Below, piece after piece: positions 31,961-42,985 of a DNA stretch of 64,000 nucleotides. The notes below the pieces were generated by a model. It searched no databases and was not told the DNA's origin. It was given only the letters and a program-made list of their open reading frames with translations. Made by a program: the position numbers and the translations under genes. The stretch is taken from positions 13,227,492 to 13,291,491 of the forward strand of contig CM055907.1 of assembly GCA_029582155.1 (NCBI GenBank), given 5' to 3'. Source of the stretch: Panopea generosa (Eukaryota; Mollusca; Bivalvia; Adapedonta; Hiatellidae). Numbering within the stretch: the first letter of the stretch is position 1; the number at the start of each line of letters is the position of its first letter.

Positions 31961-32004
31961 CAAAGGGAGAAAACTCCCTGTTCAAAGGGAGAAAACTCCC
32001 TGTT
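31961..32004. repeat. Two tandem 22-bp hairpin units
   Basis: CAAAGGGAGAAAACTCCCTG TT occurs twice in direct succession. Each copy can form a GGGAG/CTCCC stem with an AAAA loop. It lies within 1 kb of the DCUN1D stop, possibly in its 3' UTR. Confidence 0.8.
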
Positions 32005-32688
32005 AGCGTCTTTGAAGTCCTACGTTCCATATTTTTTACACAATAAGGAAGCAATTAGTATGTTAAAGGGACACCGGCAAAGTTGAGTCATGAAAAGTCA
32101 TGAATGATTCTTTTTTTTGCATACCAGACACATTGAATAATTATTGTCACTTAATTTATCATTATAGATTTTACAACAATTGCTTTTAAGACGTTTAATT
32201 ATATGAATTACATAATATATTTTATATGTGACGTCATCTACATGGTTCCAATGTCGCAGTGCAAGAATTTTATCTCAGCCCCAGGGTGAGATAGAAATAT
32301 CTACTGGGTGATATGGAAATATCTAACCCCAGTAAAAATGCAGATATTCTTATCAGGTATGCAAGAAATTTATCTCCAAGTATCACTATCAGAAACTTAT
32401 CTGAAAATAAAATATTTGTAACACTATTTAAATATATGACTGCCAATAAACAAAATATGATTTATTTAGTTTTAACATATTTTATTTCATAAAATTTACG
32501 ACATTATATGTGTAGTTATATAAAAACACATTTAGTGAAAAGGGATCGAACCAATACATACACATATAGCATATTCAATTCTTTTCCCTTTCTGCAATTT
32601 ACAAGTTATGTTCCTTATCTAAAATAAAAGCGAAATTAAGAGCTGCGCACTTATTGGTGGTATTTTGATATGATATTTGCATCATGTT

Positions 32689-32853
32689 CAGGGTTTTCAT
32701 TTTTAACCGATCGCCGATTGAAATCATCGGTTAAAATCAGGTTTGGATCGGTTGTTTTTCCAGAAACATCGAACATTTGCCCCCCTTGACCCCCGGCCTG
32801 GTCTGTTGTTTTTCTCTTTCAATCTGTTGTTTGATTTTAAAATGAAAACCCTG
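32689..32853. mobile_element. CAGGG-ended MITE with 5-bp duplication (intergenic)
   Basis: 165 bp with perfect 15-bp terminal inverted repeats CAGGGTTTTCATTTT and an ATGTT duplication on each side (32684-32688 and 32854-32858). The interior contains an ACCGATCG.../CGGTT inverted motif. Non-coding. Confidence 0.75.
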
Positions 32854-33694
32854 ATGTTACTGTAGATATATACATGTAGTTTTCAGAGAGAGAGTCAGAG
32901 AGAATTTACCTAAATTGCCTTGTGTCCTTTTATTACATTTTTTCGTTTTTCTTTAGTGAACTGGAATTTGACAAATTTAGCTTTACATAGAAATGAATTA
33001 TTAAATGGCAAAAGAATATAGCTGATGATAATTCAATTTTGTGTTCAATCTTTTTAAAATATGGATTTTTTTTACAAAAATTAATACCGCAAGTCTCTCA
33101 GGTTGCTTATAAGTTGACATATAGATTATTTTCAATTTACTGGATTGTCGGCAGGTTTCTATGGAGAAGAGACAACATCAAGTTTTTTGTTGCTTACCAT
33201 TAATAATAAATCTTTCTTGAAAATCTTTTACACATTGATAATTCCAAAAACAGTTGTATAATCTTGCATGTTAAGATTTTTTGCTTTTAGAAGCTGAGGG
33301 AAAATAAATATTACTTTTGTTACTGTATGTTTTAAAGCGTCATAACCAGTAAGTTATATCCTTTCAATGCAATAAAAATCTGGTATAATTGTAATTCCCA
33401 ATATTAAGTATAAATTGTGCCTGTTTCGATCAAATCTGGTACAAAATACTTTTGTGTATCATCAAAATCATGTTTATAAACTTGCTTTTATCTCAAATGT
33501 TTTAATTAGACCTGACATTTGGAGTTCAACCTAACGGTTTCATCTATCCAATCTCGACTATATTTCCAATCATTTCGGGAATAATTGATTAACAGTGCAA
33601 TTTACTGTACTGACAGACGTATGCCCATTTTACAATAATTTCCGTCAACAACGCAGCTAATTTGCATATTACAATTACTTATCAGTAAGTATAT

Positions 33695-34105
33695 ATGAGG
33701 GGTGTCTGATAAGTTTGTCCTTTTTATTTATAAAATCTAAAGTTGGTATAACAGACTTACATATATATAATAAACAGCACATAAAAGTATGATTCTTTCT
33801 CTTCCAAATACACCTAATAATATTGATTTACATTAAATGTTAAACAAATTTAGACCAATTATAAACAGTCCCCAAACACAACCCTGAGCACGCCGTGAAT
33901 AAATTGACGCCGATGTGTAATGTTCATTTTGACAAACATTCCATCTTACTTCATCTCCAGGTACATGTAACTACCGTTCAGGCGTACACTTTTCTGGTGG
34001 CGTGTAATCCATTTGTTTAATGTTTTTACATACCAGCCACCACCAAATGATGAAATAATGTTTTGTGTTCTGTGTCCGTGCTTCAACAGTTTAAAATTTT
34101 ATCCC
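33695..34105 (+). repeat. Dispersed repeat Y, copy 1 (possible mariner-derived end)
   Basis: Pairs with 44135-44530. Shared blocks include TTCCAAATACACC, CGTGAATAAATTGACG, CGTTCAGGCGTACACTTTTC and TTTGTTTAATGTTTTTACAT. The leading GGGGTGTCTGATAAGTTTG resembles mariner-type termini, but no transposase is readable. Confidence 0.6.
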
Positions 34106-35314
34106 TCCAAGCTCCTTTTTCAGTTCAGTAAAACCCTGAAGTATGGTATATTGGTGCTAAAGCAAGTGAATACACTTAATGTGATACAATTTTAGACCCC
34201 AATAGATTGGACACTTACGTGCAACAGCATTTAGGTCTTTATGTATCATAGTTAATGTTTGTGTAGGCATCGTTCCTAATTTAATCTCCGCACTTTTCCA
34301 AAACTATAAACATGTTTAAAACTGCATCAACCTCATTTATTTTATTTTTTGTATAAGCACAACGGATAATGTTTGATATTGTAATTGACCTGAAATAATG
34401 TCAGAATGTCATTCTCGCAGCATAAAAATTTGTGCCAAATTTAATTCTAAAACCAATGATCTATTTACATGAATTTAACTATCCAACAATTATATATTTA
34501 TGCAAATTATTGTGTTCTCTGAGAAGCCCCACATTTCGTTGCCATGGTGATGATTCTCGGCTATGTGTATTGCCAAAAAAAATACATTTGAAATCCTACA
34601 TGTATATGTGACACAGATACACAGCATTGTAATAACACCCATGTTACTTAGAAATAAATATCAAAGAATACAAGTGACAAGCTGCAAACTTGTCACACCC
34701 CTGGTATATAATTTGTCTTCATATTTAAGAGAGATATTGGCTATTATATATCCATGGAAGTTGATAAAATTCACGAAAATGTTATTTATAAACAAGTGTT
34801 TATTTCTTTATATAGAAAAATCTTCAATTACTGGTTATGCTGCTTTAAGAGCTGTAACTTATCTGTTTTACTCATAAAATCATGATTGATTTAATGGCTC
34901 TTTAAATTGTTTTTGGAAATACTTCACTATTACATATGATTGAAGCAAAATTCTCAAACTTGATATATAATATTATTTATACCGGTACATATAATAAGAA
35001 ATTGTGCAAAAATGAAAAAAAACTCTCGTATCTGAGAAAATTTTTATGATTTTTTAAGAAAACATTCTGGACCTAAATTTGTTTTTCCTTTATAAAAATT
35101 CTTATTATAGTTGGAAACTTATTTGAAAACTTGACATCAAATTATTTAAACAAGAAATTTTTTTAAATTAATTTAACTTAAAGCAAAACAAGATTTTAAG
35201 CGATAAAAGCTTTGTACACTTAATGCGTCCTTCGTTAATTATTTAGTTGTAAACTGGGGAGAACTTTCAATTTTCTAAGAATCTTTAATAAACTCACACT
35301 ATAGTTACATGTAT

Positions 35315-35462
35315 ACAGTCAAACCTATCTAAAGCAACCAGGTTGTTGATTAATATGAGTTAATTTGTATTGAAAGCATAGAAATGGGAAATAGCAAATG
35401 TGACTGCTTAAGACAAAAGGTTGCTTAATAGAGGTGACCACTTACACAAGTTTGACTGTATA
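35315..35462. mobile_element. Short MITE with TACAGTCAAACCT ends, copy 1
   Basis: About 148 bp. ATACAGTCAAACCT at the left and AGTTTGACTGTAT at the right are inverted. The interior has TGCTTAAGACAAAAGGTTGC. Related copies occur at 9252, 41240, 62615 and, in part, at 27465 and 55503. Confidence 0.65.
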
Positions 35463-35491
35463 ATGAAAGGATAGGAGCTTGTCCTTTGAAA

Positions 35492-35713
35492 GGGTCCTAT
35501 GTGGCCGAGTGGTCTAAGGCGCCGCCTCAAGATCACTTCCCTCTCACCTCTAAGGTCATAGGTTTGAGTCCCGCTCGCTCAAAAATCTTTATGTGAGAAA
35601 GTTTCCAGCTACTTGTGGAAGGACGGTGGTTCTACTCAGTCTGAAGTCTTCCTCCACCAATAAAACTGGATATGCCATATATAACCTGAAATGTGTTGAA
35701 AAAAAAAATAAAA
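35492..35713 (+). mobile_element. SINE family A, best full-length copy
   Basis: A clear tRNA-like head with A box (TGGCCGAGTGGTCTAAGGCG) and B box (GGTTTGAGTCCC). The body has TTCTACTCAGTCTGAAGTCT and AAAACTGGATATGCCATATA, and it ends in an A-rich tail. The head resembles Leu/Ser tRNA, as in bivalve SINEs. Confidence 0.8.
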
Positions 35714-37025
35714 AAATTACCTTTTGAACTGAAACTATATCCTATAAAAAAAGTTATAGTTATATGTCCCTTGAATTGTCAAAAATAGACATTATTGGTT
35801 TTTGCCATGATATAAATGATTGTAATTTTGAAAGATATCACTTGCATATTACATGTACGTAAGTTTCATTTATGAACCATACCAACAGTGCGGAGCATTA
35901 GTTGTAGACGTAGGGCATCAAAGTGTGGATCTTTTTTTTTTTTTGAAATCCCCGGAGCGGTCTAAGTGCCATCTGGAAATCACTGAACTCTGCTGAAGCC
36001 ATGGGTTCAAGTCCTGGTTGGTCCAAAAACATGTGGAAGAAAACTGTTAAAAATGTTCAACCCCATTTAAAAAAAAATTGGAACCCATGTAAACCAATTG
36101 TTTCACAATTTTGTGAATTTAGGTCCAGAAAACCATAACATTTCTATTATTTTTTCCCTACCTACAGGCTAGAATGCTTAAAGATGTTAATTATATAAAT
36201 TACAATATTTTATAAATGTGTTGTTTTTATTTTAATAATAATCTGTTGATTTAATAATAAAAAAAACTGAGTAAAAGTGATTGCCCCATGGCCTATGAAA
36301 TAAACCAATGATTGGTTCATTGAATTGCCGGGATCATTGGGTAACAGTGTTTACCACATACTTTACCGTGCAGGAGTGTAATAAACACATGACATATTTT
36401 TGATATTAACCTAGTGTAATATCACTTTCGATTCATCGCTCAGTGTATTCCGTATAACACAGCTCTCGTATGTATATTGCTGAAGTACTTTCGGACTTGC
36501 ACCAATATATTAATGACTTTGATTTGTCATGGTTAAGACTTCATACGATGACTCACGGAAATAAAATTTTTAATTTGCCTGATTTTTTCTCATTCCTTAT
36601 AGAGAAGATTTGTTATAAAAATTGTAAATGTAAACTTTTCTGAGTTAGGTGAAGAAAATGAATCTTACATTCATGCTGATTTATTATTGAATTTATCAAA
36701 CTTGTTGGGAAAAAATGATATAATGCTAGGCTGAGCTTCGCAACACGGCCTCGCATAATATGTTTTCCAACTCGTTTGATAAATTCAATAAAAAATAAGC
36801 ACTCATGTAAGATCCTGTATTTATTTTATTTTACCGATAATAAGAGTAATAAAAGTAAAAGCATTTAAAAAATTCTTTAACGAAATTAGATTTGTAAATT
36901 ATAACCAAAAATGTCTGCTTTTGAATGGACATTATAATATTTCTTGTATATGGCTACACAACCTCAACCCCAAGCCTTTCAGAATACTGATTATACTTGA
37001 GACTCAACAGTGTATCATATAAGCT

Positions 37026-37474
37026 TTAACCCTTTTCTTCATAAAGATGCCTTTGGACACCTCTAATATAGACACCTTTGGACACCTCTAATATAGATGC
37101 CTTTGGACACCTGTAATGTAGACGCCTTTGGACACCTCTAATATAGACGCCTTTGGACACCTCTAATGTAGACACCTTTGGACACCTAATATAAACGCCT
37201 TTGGACACCTCTAATGTAGACGCCTTTGGACACCTCTTATATAGACGCATTTGGACACCTTATATAGACGCCTTTGGACACCTAATATAGACGCCTTTGA
37301 ACACCTAATATAGAAGGCTTTTGATATATTGGGTGAATTATGTTTATATTAACTGACAGAGTGGAAAACAGTGCAGGAATCTGATAACGAGCAATCTGAA
37401 CTGTTCCTGCACTTTTTTCAAAGGCCTTCTGTGATTGGTGCAGGAAAACGTGTATATATGGAGTAATGGGTTAA
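37026..37474. mobile_element. piggyBac-like TTAA element, copy 2 with expanded minisatellite
   Basis: TTAA at both ends (37026-37029 and 37471-37474), with ends matching copies 1 and 3. The internal 25-bp unit (GACGCCTTTGGACACCTCTA plus ATATA) is repeated about 11 times at 37045-37320. After it comes sequence shared with copy 1 (CTTTTTTCAAAGG, then CTGTGATTGGTGC). Confidence 0.77.
37045..37320. repeat. 25-bp minisatellite inside the TTAA element
   Basis: About 11 variant copies of a 25-bp unit, with substitutions (GACG/GATG/GACA) and short deletions (TCTA missing in several). The sister elements have about one (56685) and two to three (18853) units, so the expansion occurred within this copy. 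Confidence 0.85.
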
Positions 37475-37844
37475 AGCCCCAACTGCCGTATATAAGCTGG
37501 AAGATGGGGCTGGGGCAGGTTTTATATAATTTAGGTCATGATTCAAATCAGTGAACCCTTTTTCAATATTTCACAGTCGTCAATGCATTGTTTTTGTTAA
37601 TAACATTTTGCGTACTACTAGATTATTGTTATTACATTTAATTGGGAAAATATAATTTCTAAAAAGCAGATCAGTGTTAACTCACTATCAGCAGATAGCC
37701 TAGTGTAGCGTTGTAACTTGATAGTCTCCTCCTACATATATTTCATACCTTGGCAATAAAAGCTTTCTTGCATCAAGCTGAAATAAATTTGTATAAACAA
37801 AAGGTGGAACCTGCGATCCAGCCATAAACTAACCCATTGAGAAT

Positions 37845-38020
37845 GGTGAACAGCCTGGTTTCCGAAGATTCCCCATGGTTATGTGGGTGTCGTTGAGCAA
37901 GACACTTTATCGGCATATGCTTAGTGCTGCTTCTACCCAGGAAGACTTTGAGCGCGATATGTGTAAGTTGTTAGAGCTTGTTTCACAATTGATGTAAAAT
38001 AAAAAATGTTTTTTAAAAAA
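37845..38020 (+). mobile_element. SINE family E, 3' part
   Basis: GAGCAAGACACTTTATCGGC, then ATATGCTTAGTGCTGCTTCT, AGGAAGACTTTGAGCG and GCTTGTTTCACAATTGATGT. It shares its body with the array-bearing copy at 38352. Confidence 0.65.
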
Positions 38021-38351
38021 AACCCATTTCAATCACAATGGACTAAAGGCGTACTATGCCCTTAGAAGAATGATGTGTTTTCACTGGACCTTTCCCAAAT
38101 ACGGCATTGTTGGACTGCGTTTGAAACTCTGAATAGGACTGAACTTGGGACATCTGGTTCTTGGAGCAGCCACTAGACAATCACAACTATTTGTGTCCTG
38201 CTCGGGCTCTTTATTTGTGCAATATCTGTCTGCAGTAATTAATTGCAAACAGTAACAAGAAATCACTATCATACATGTACACCTTTATATTTATATATAT
38301 GAGACATGGGGACAGTAAACTTGTAAATTACAGCAGTATCATTTTATTACC

Positions 38352-39232
38352 TGCAATTGTGGAGTGCATGGTCTAGTGGTAGATCCTCTGCCATCTAACC
38401 CAGGATTATTGGATCCTCCGCCATTGGACCAAGGATCATTAAATCCCCCGCCATCTAACCAATGATATAAGATCCCCCGCCATCCGACCCAGGATCATTA
38501 GATCCCACCATCAGACTCAAGATCATTCTTTCTCAACCATCAGACCCAGAATCATAAGATCCCCCGCCATCCGACCCAGGATCATTAGATCCCACCATCA
38601 GACTCAAGATCATTCTTTCTCAACCATCAGACCCAGAATCATAAGATCCCCCGCCATCCGACCCAGGATCATTAGATCCCACCATCAGACTCAAGATCAT
38701 TCTTTCTCAACCATCAGACCCAGAATCATAAGATCCCCCGCCATCCGACCCAGGATCATTAGATCCCACCATCAGACTCAAGATCATTCTTTCTCAACCA
38801 TCAGACCCAGAATCATAAGATCCCCCGCCATCCGACCCAGGATCATTAGATCCCACCATCAGTCTCAAGATCATTCTTTCTCAACCATCAGACCCAGAAT
38901 CATAAGATCCCCCACCATCGGACCCAGGATCATTAGATCCCCCGACATCGGACCAAGAATTATAGATCCCTCTCCATTGGACCCAGGATCATTCAATTCC
39001 CCGCCATTAGACCCACGATCATTAGATCACAAGCTATCGGACCCAGGATCATTAGATCCCCCACCATCGGACCTAGGATCAGGGGCTTGCGAGATGGATC
39101 CTCTGCCACGGTTATGTGTAGTGTCCTTCTTGAGCAAGACATTTACTCTGCATATGCTTAGTACTGGTTCTAAGCAGGAAGTCTTCGAACCCAACTTGTC
39201 TAAGAAATAACTTGTTTCACAATCAAATAACA
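38352..39232 (+). mobile_element. SINE family E with internal tandem expansion
   Basis: The 5' head GGAGTGCATGGTCTAGTGGT is followed not by the usual tRNA-like region but by about 700 bp of repeats. Then the normal body resumes: GGTTATGTGTAGTGTCCTTC, TTGAGCAAGACATTTACTCT, then CATATGCTTAGTACTGGTTC and CTTGTTTCACAATCAA. The reference layout is the reverse copy at 40294-40492. Confidence 0.7.
38385..39080. repeat. 87-bp / 29-bp higher-order tandem array inside SINE E
   Basis: The basic unit is about 29 bp (ATCAGACCCAGAATCATAAG plus ATCCCCCGCC type). In the middle, about five near-identical 87-bp triplets (38475-38905) make a higher-order repeat. At the edges the 29-bp units are more diverged. 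Each unit holds GATCC and GACCCA, like the tRNA-derived part of the SINE. Confidence 0.85.
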
Positions 39233-39796
39233 ATTAAGTTTAAATCAATAGTATAACTAATAATTTATAACATGTTTGAGCTAATGTGAAATGAGGTAAT
39301 AGTATTATAAATTGAACGGTGACGTGTTTATTTTAATAATTTCCATTGTTCTCTAATCAACTTGCCTGTATTGATGCTATGCAATTATTTAAAAGTTGAA
39401 AACAAAAATGAAACATAAGTTTCAGAAATACTTTGAATTTCAAAAATAATTGTTACGAATGTTGTACTTTTCTTTTATATTAACAATCGACTAATGGTTC
39501 TATAGTCAATATAAGACACTTTAAATAAAAAATATTTGAAGAATTTAAGCCCCTGTTGTTAAACTAAACTAAGGTATGCAATCCAGTAAAACATGTTCAG
39601 TTGGCTTTTAAGAGTTATTCCCCTTGTTCTTTAAAATATTTAGATTAGAAATAGAACCTAAAAAGATTTTTTGATCTCTCATCTGATTGACTAAAAGCTA
39701 AACATTTTTATCTAATATAGTGTTCCTCTGTGGTGCATGTTGCTGTCTAAAGGTCAGTTGGTTTCACTGCTGAGGTTGCATTTGTTTAAACATATA

Positions 39797-40293
39797 CAGG
39801 GTGTCCCAAAATATCTGATACAGTTTTGAACGAAAATATTTTATAACTGTTTCATAATAAATCAAATAATATGTGTATCATGTTACATGTTATACAATAA
39901 AAAAATTTTTGATATGCAATAAGTGGGACTAACTCTCTTTGTATACATATGACAGATGCTAAAATCTTTAACCTGTTTTATAGAATATTCTCCAAGTGAC
40001 GTCCTTTTTGCTGTATCACAATGTCAAGACGGTCCCTGAAGTTCCTTACAACTGATGTGCACATGTTCTGTCCTATTGATATAATTTCCCTTTTGATTGC
40101 ATTCTTCAAACGACACAGAAGAACTGAAGAATGCAATCAAAATGGAAATAAGATTTATTGAACATAACACATGCGCATCAGAACCTGTGTTGATGTCATA
40201 AAAAAGGACGTCACTTGGAGCATATTCTATAAAACGGGTTATAGATTTCATAGTAATAAAATATCTATGCTCAAAACTGTATCAGATATTTTG
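39797..40293. mobile_element. About 500-bp palindromic (fold-back) element
   Basis: The left end AAAATATCTGATACAGTTTT is mirrored at 40270-40293. Complementarity continues through CCAAGTGACGTCCTTTTT to a perfect 17-bp central stem (40091-40107 with 40126-40142) around an 18-nt loop. The flank CAGGGTGTCCCAAAA resembles mariner-type ends. A SINE abuts the right side. Confidence 0.72.
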
Positions 40294-40492
40294 TATTTTA
40301 CATTGATTGTGAAACAAGTTTTCTTACAACAAATCATGCTCGAAGTCTTTCTGGGAAGAACCAGTACTAAGCATATGCAGATAAAGTGTCTTGCCCAAGG
40401 ACACCACACACAGTCATGGTGAGAGGATCGTACCTACGACCCCCAACCTTGGATCCGATGCTTTACCACTGGACCACACACTCCATAAGGAC
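40294..40492 (-). mobile_element. SINE family E, reverse copy without expansion
   Basis: The complement reads GTGTGGTCCAGTGGTAAAGC, GGTCGTAGGTACGATCC, then GTGTCCTTGGGCAAGACACT and AAAACTTGTTTCACAATCAA. It joins the right arm of the 39797 palindrome. Confidence 0.72.
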
Positions 40493-40847
40493 ATGTGTCT
40501 TATAAACCAGTACAAACCAATTTGGATCAAACTAGCTCTGTCCAAACTTCATACAAGAAAGTTAGCCATTTACTTGCAACACAATAGTGATTGTACTTGT
40601 GATTTAATCTGATATCTTTCTTTGCCTAAATGCTTGATATGTACCATATTATATTCTATAATGTTTCAAAAATGGCTTAAACTCCATTCTACCTCTCTGA
40701 TTTTCTTGCTGTGTATCAAAGCCAGAGCCTACCTTGGCTGAAAAACCTTGTCCCCAACACATTCACCAATTGAGGAAAGTTGAAGCCAAATTTAATACAT
40801 AGGAGCCATCTTGCTTCTCTGGCTTTAAGCCAATACATTACTGGTAT

Positions 40848-41080
40848 GGGTCCTCCATTGCCAAGTGGTCTAAGGCACCATCTCAAGATCACTTACCTTT
40901 CATCGCTAAGGTCGTAGGTTCGAGAAAATTTTCCAATTACTTGCAGAACGACTGTGGTTCTACTGAGTCTGACTTACTCTGAGTTCTTCCTCAACCAGTA
41001 AAACTGGATATACCATATTATATAATCTGAAATGTGTTGAAAATGGCATTAAACCCCATTAAAAAAAACAAAAAAACAAA
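40848..41080 (+). mobile_element. SINE family A copy
   Basis: Head CCAAGTGGTCTAAGGCACCA and B-box-like GGTTCGAGA, then the body through CTGAAATGTGTTGAAAATGG and CATTAAACCCCATT to an A-rich tail. It preserves the true 3' end of the family. Confidence 0.78.
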
Positions 41081-41236
41081 CATTACTGGTATGTTTTTGA
41101 TTAAAGTAATAAATGTCTTAGATTGTTGTTACATCCGTTCCAATATGTTATCCAAATATTTAATTGAAATTGTGTACTGCCGGTAATTATTCAATATGCC
41201 AAAATATGATATTCTATGATGTTCATTGATTACATT

Positions 41237-41415
41237 GTACAGCCAAACCTGTGTTAAGCAGCCACTCAAGGGAAGGAACAAAAGTGGCCTTTTAAGACAG
41301 GTTGTCAGTTAATACAGGTTAATTCTTGGACAGAAATGGGAAATATCAAATGTAGCTGTTTAAGACAAATTAAGCTGGTCAATAGTGATAACAACATACA
41401 TAGGTTTGACTGTAC
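41237..41415. mobile_element. Short MITE with TACAGTCAAACCT ends, copy 2
   Basis: TGTACAGCCAAACCTGTGTT at the left and ATAGGTTTGACTGTAC at the right. The interior shares GTTTAAGACAAATTAAGC with copy 1. Confidence 0.6.
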
Positions 41416-41649
41416 TTCCATTAAGTGAAAAATCAATGTTACTAGTATGTGTTTTTAAGGTTATGTAAGAAAGAAAAGAAGAAAACAACACAATTTGTAA
41501 GAAACATGAGAACATAATTATATAGATATAATATAATGAACGTCAAAAGTTTTGCAGCACTTAAATTTAAGTTGCACATTTCCATGGGAGTCTGTTGGTA
41601 CTTCATGAAATTTTCATTTTTATAATTACCAGTTTGGATCAAACATAAA

Positions 41650-41838
41650 AGGTCCTCCATAGCCCGGTGGTCTAAGGTGCAGTCTCAAGATCACTTACCT
41701 CTCACTGCTAAGGTCGTAGGTTCAAGTCCCACTTGCTTAAAAAAAATTGTGAGAAAGTTTGCCCTCCACCTCCACCAATAAAACAGCAGATATGCCATAT
41801 ATTTAGCCTGAAATGTGTTGAACCAAACTGAAACAATA
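41650..41838 (+). mobile_element. SINE family A copy with internal deletion
   Basis: The head GGTGGTCTAAGGTGCAGTCT and B box GGTTCAAGTCCCACTTGC are intact. The middle of the body is deleted. The tail has GATATGCCATAT and GAAATGTGTTGAA. Confidence 0.75.
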
Positions 41839-42361
41839 GGTTCTTAAATTTTATTTCATTTGATTAATTCAATGGAAAGTTTAATATAAAACTTCTCAAA
41901 TCGAGGGCATTTCAATGTAATGGAGGTAATTTAAAGAAATCAAATTTCAACATTCGGTATTCTCAAAATGGTGTACAATTTTAAAGAATGAAATGTGGAT
42001 TTTTGTTGTTGCGGTATATTCATGAATTTTAATCGAGAACAATAACGGTAAATCCCATTTTTATCAGCGTAAAAGCTGTTTCACCCATAGGGCCCATAAT
42101 CTGGGTTGTTGTAAAAATTAATTGTTGTTGAAATCAAAATGTTCACCTACGATTATGCTTTCTGTTTCAAAATAAAACATAATTCAATTTAACAGTAAAA
42201 TATATTGAACTCTCAAACTTATTTGCAAAACTTTTTACATCCAGCATAATTATACTGGGGGTTTTGAAATGTCTTCGTAATGGTTATTACATGATTGTGT
42301 ACTGGATTGTTAAACTCTCCATTTATTTTTTTTCAATGAATTATAATGATAGTCCTTCCTG

Positions 42362-42652
42362 TTGTTGATGTTGTATGGTGTTTGGCATTGCTTTCAACAA
42401 TTTTTCAGCCACTGTGACAGTGTTTACTTGAGACTATTCTAATTGCTGCCACACTGGAGTATCATGCCGCAGACACATGGTATGATAACCATCCAGTTAC
42501 ATTATACTGACATTAGGCAGACCAGGCCTAGAACTGTCCTCTAAGTACTAAACTTCAAGCTTCCTCACTTCTAGTTCCATTTTTCAAGTATTTGGTATGA
42601 CCCGGCCTGGGATCTAACCCATGACCTTCCGCATGGGATCGCTACGATCATT
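42362..42652 (-). mobile_element. SINE family C, reverse copy
   Basis: GGTGTTTGGCATTGCTTTCA, then GCCACACTGGAGTATCATGC, GGCCTAGAACTGTCC and GGGATCTAACCCATGACCTT. Nearly the whole element in reverse. Confidence 0.75.
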
Positions 42653-42654
42653 CA

Positions 42655-42985
42655 TTTCAGGAAAACAAATCAAAATTGTTACTTTGCGGGATAATATTCT
42701 CTACAAAACAAGACAAAGTGTTTTTGAAATTACTGGCATAGTACAAAGTTTGAAGCGGTGTACTGAAACTAAAAAAAATGACAGAATTACTTGAAATATA
42801 ACTTCAAACTGCAATGTTTTTAATTCAGATCATTTCACATACAGCTTACACTTGTTGTATACTGTAAGAAATCAGTTGCCTGTGAATTCTGAATGATTAA
42901 TTTGCCAAATAATTAATCCTTCATGTGCTACTTAACTTTTTGTCAGGAGAGAGTTTCCCATCCTTTTGCACAAGTCTTTGGTTTT
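42655..42985 (-). repeat. Dispersed repeat X, copy 3 (partial)
   Basis: GTAAGAAATCAGTTGCCTGT, TTTGCCAAATAATTAATCCT and TTTTGTCAGGAGAGAGTTTC match 50198-50300. The sequence to its left is only weakly similar to copy 2. It abuts a SINE C. Confidence 0.5.

Larger units (their letters stand above)
31030..33690. other. DCUN1D 3' flank / possible UTR
   Basis: AT-rich and non-coding. Apart from the 22-bp hairpin pair and the MITE at 32689, nothing was recognised. The 3' UTR may extend into its first part. Confidence 0.4.

Noticed and set aside
35492..35580. Possible tRNA-Leu/Ser gene
   Set aside because: The tRNA-like stretch is the head of SINE family A, followed by the family body and A-rich tail seen in other copies.
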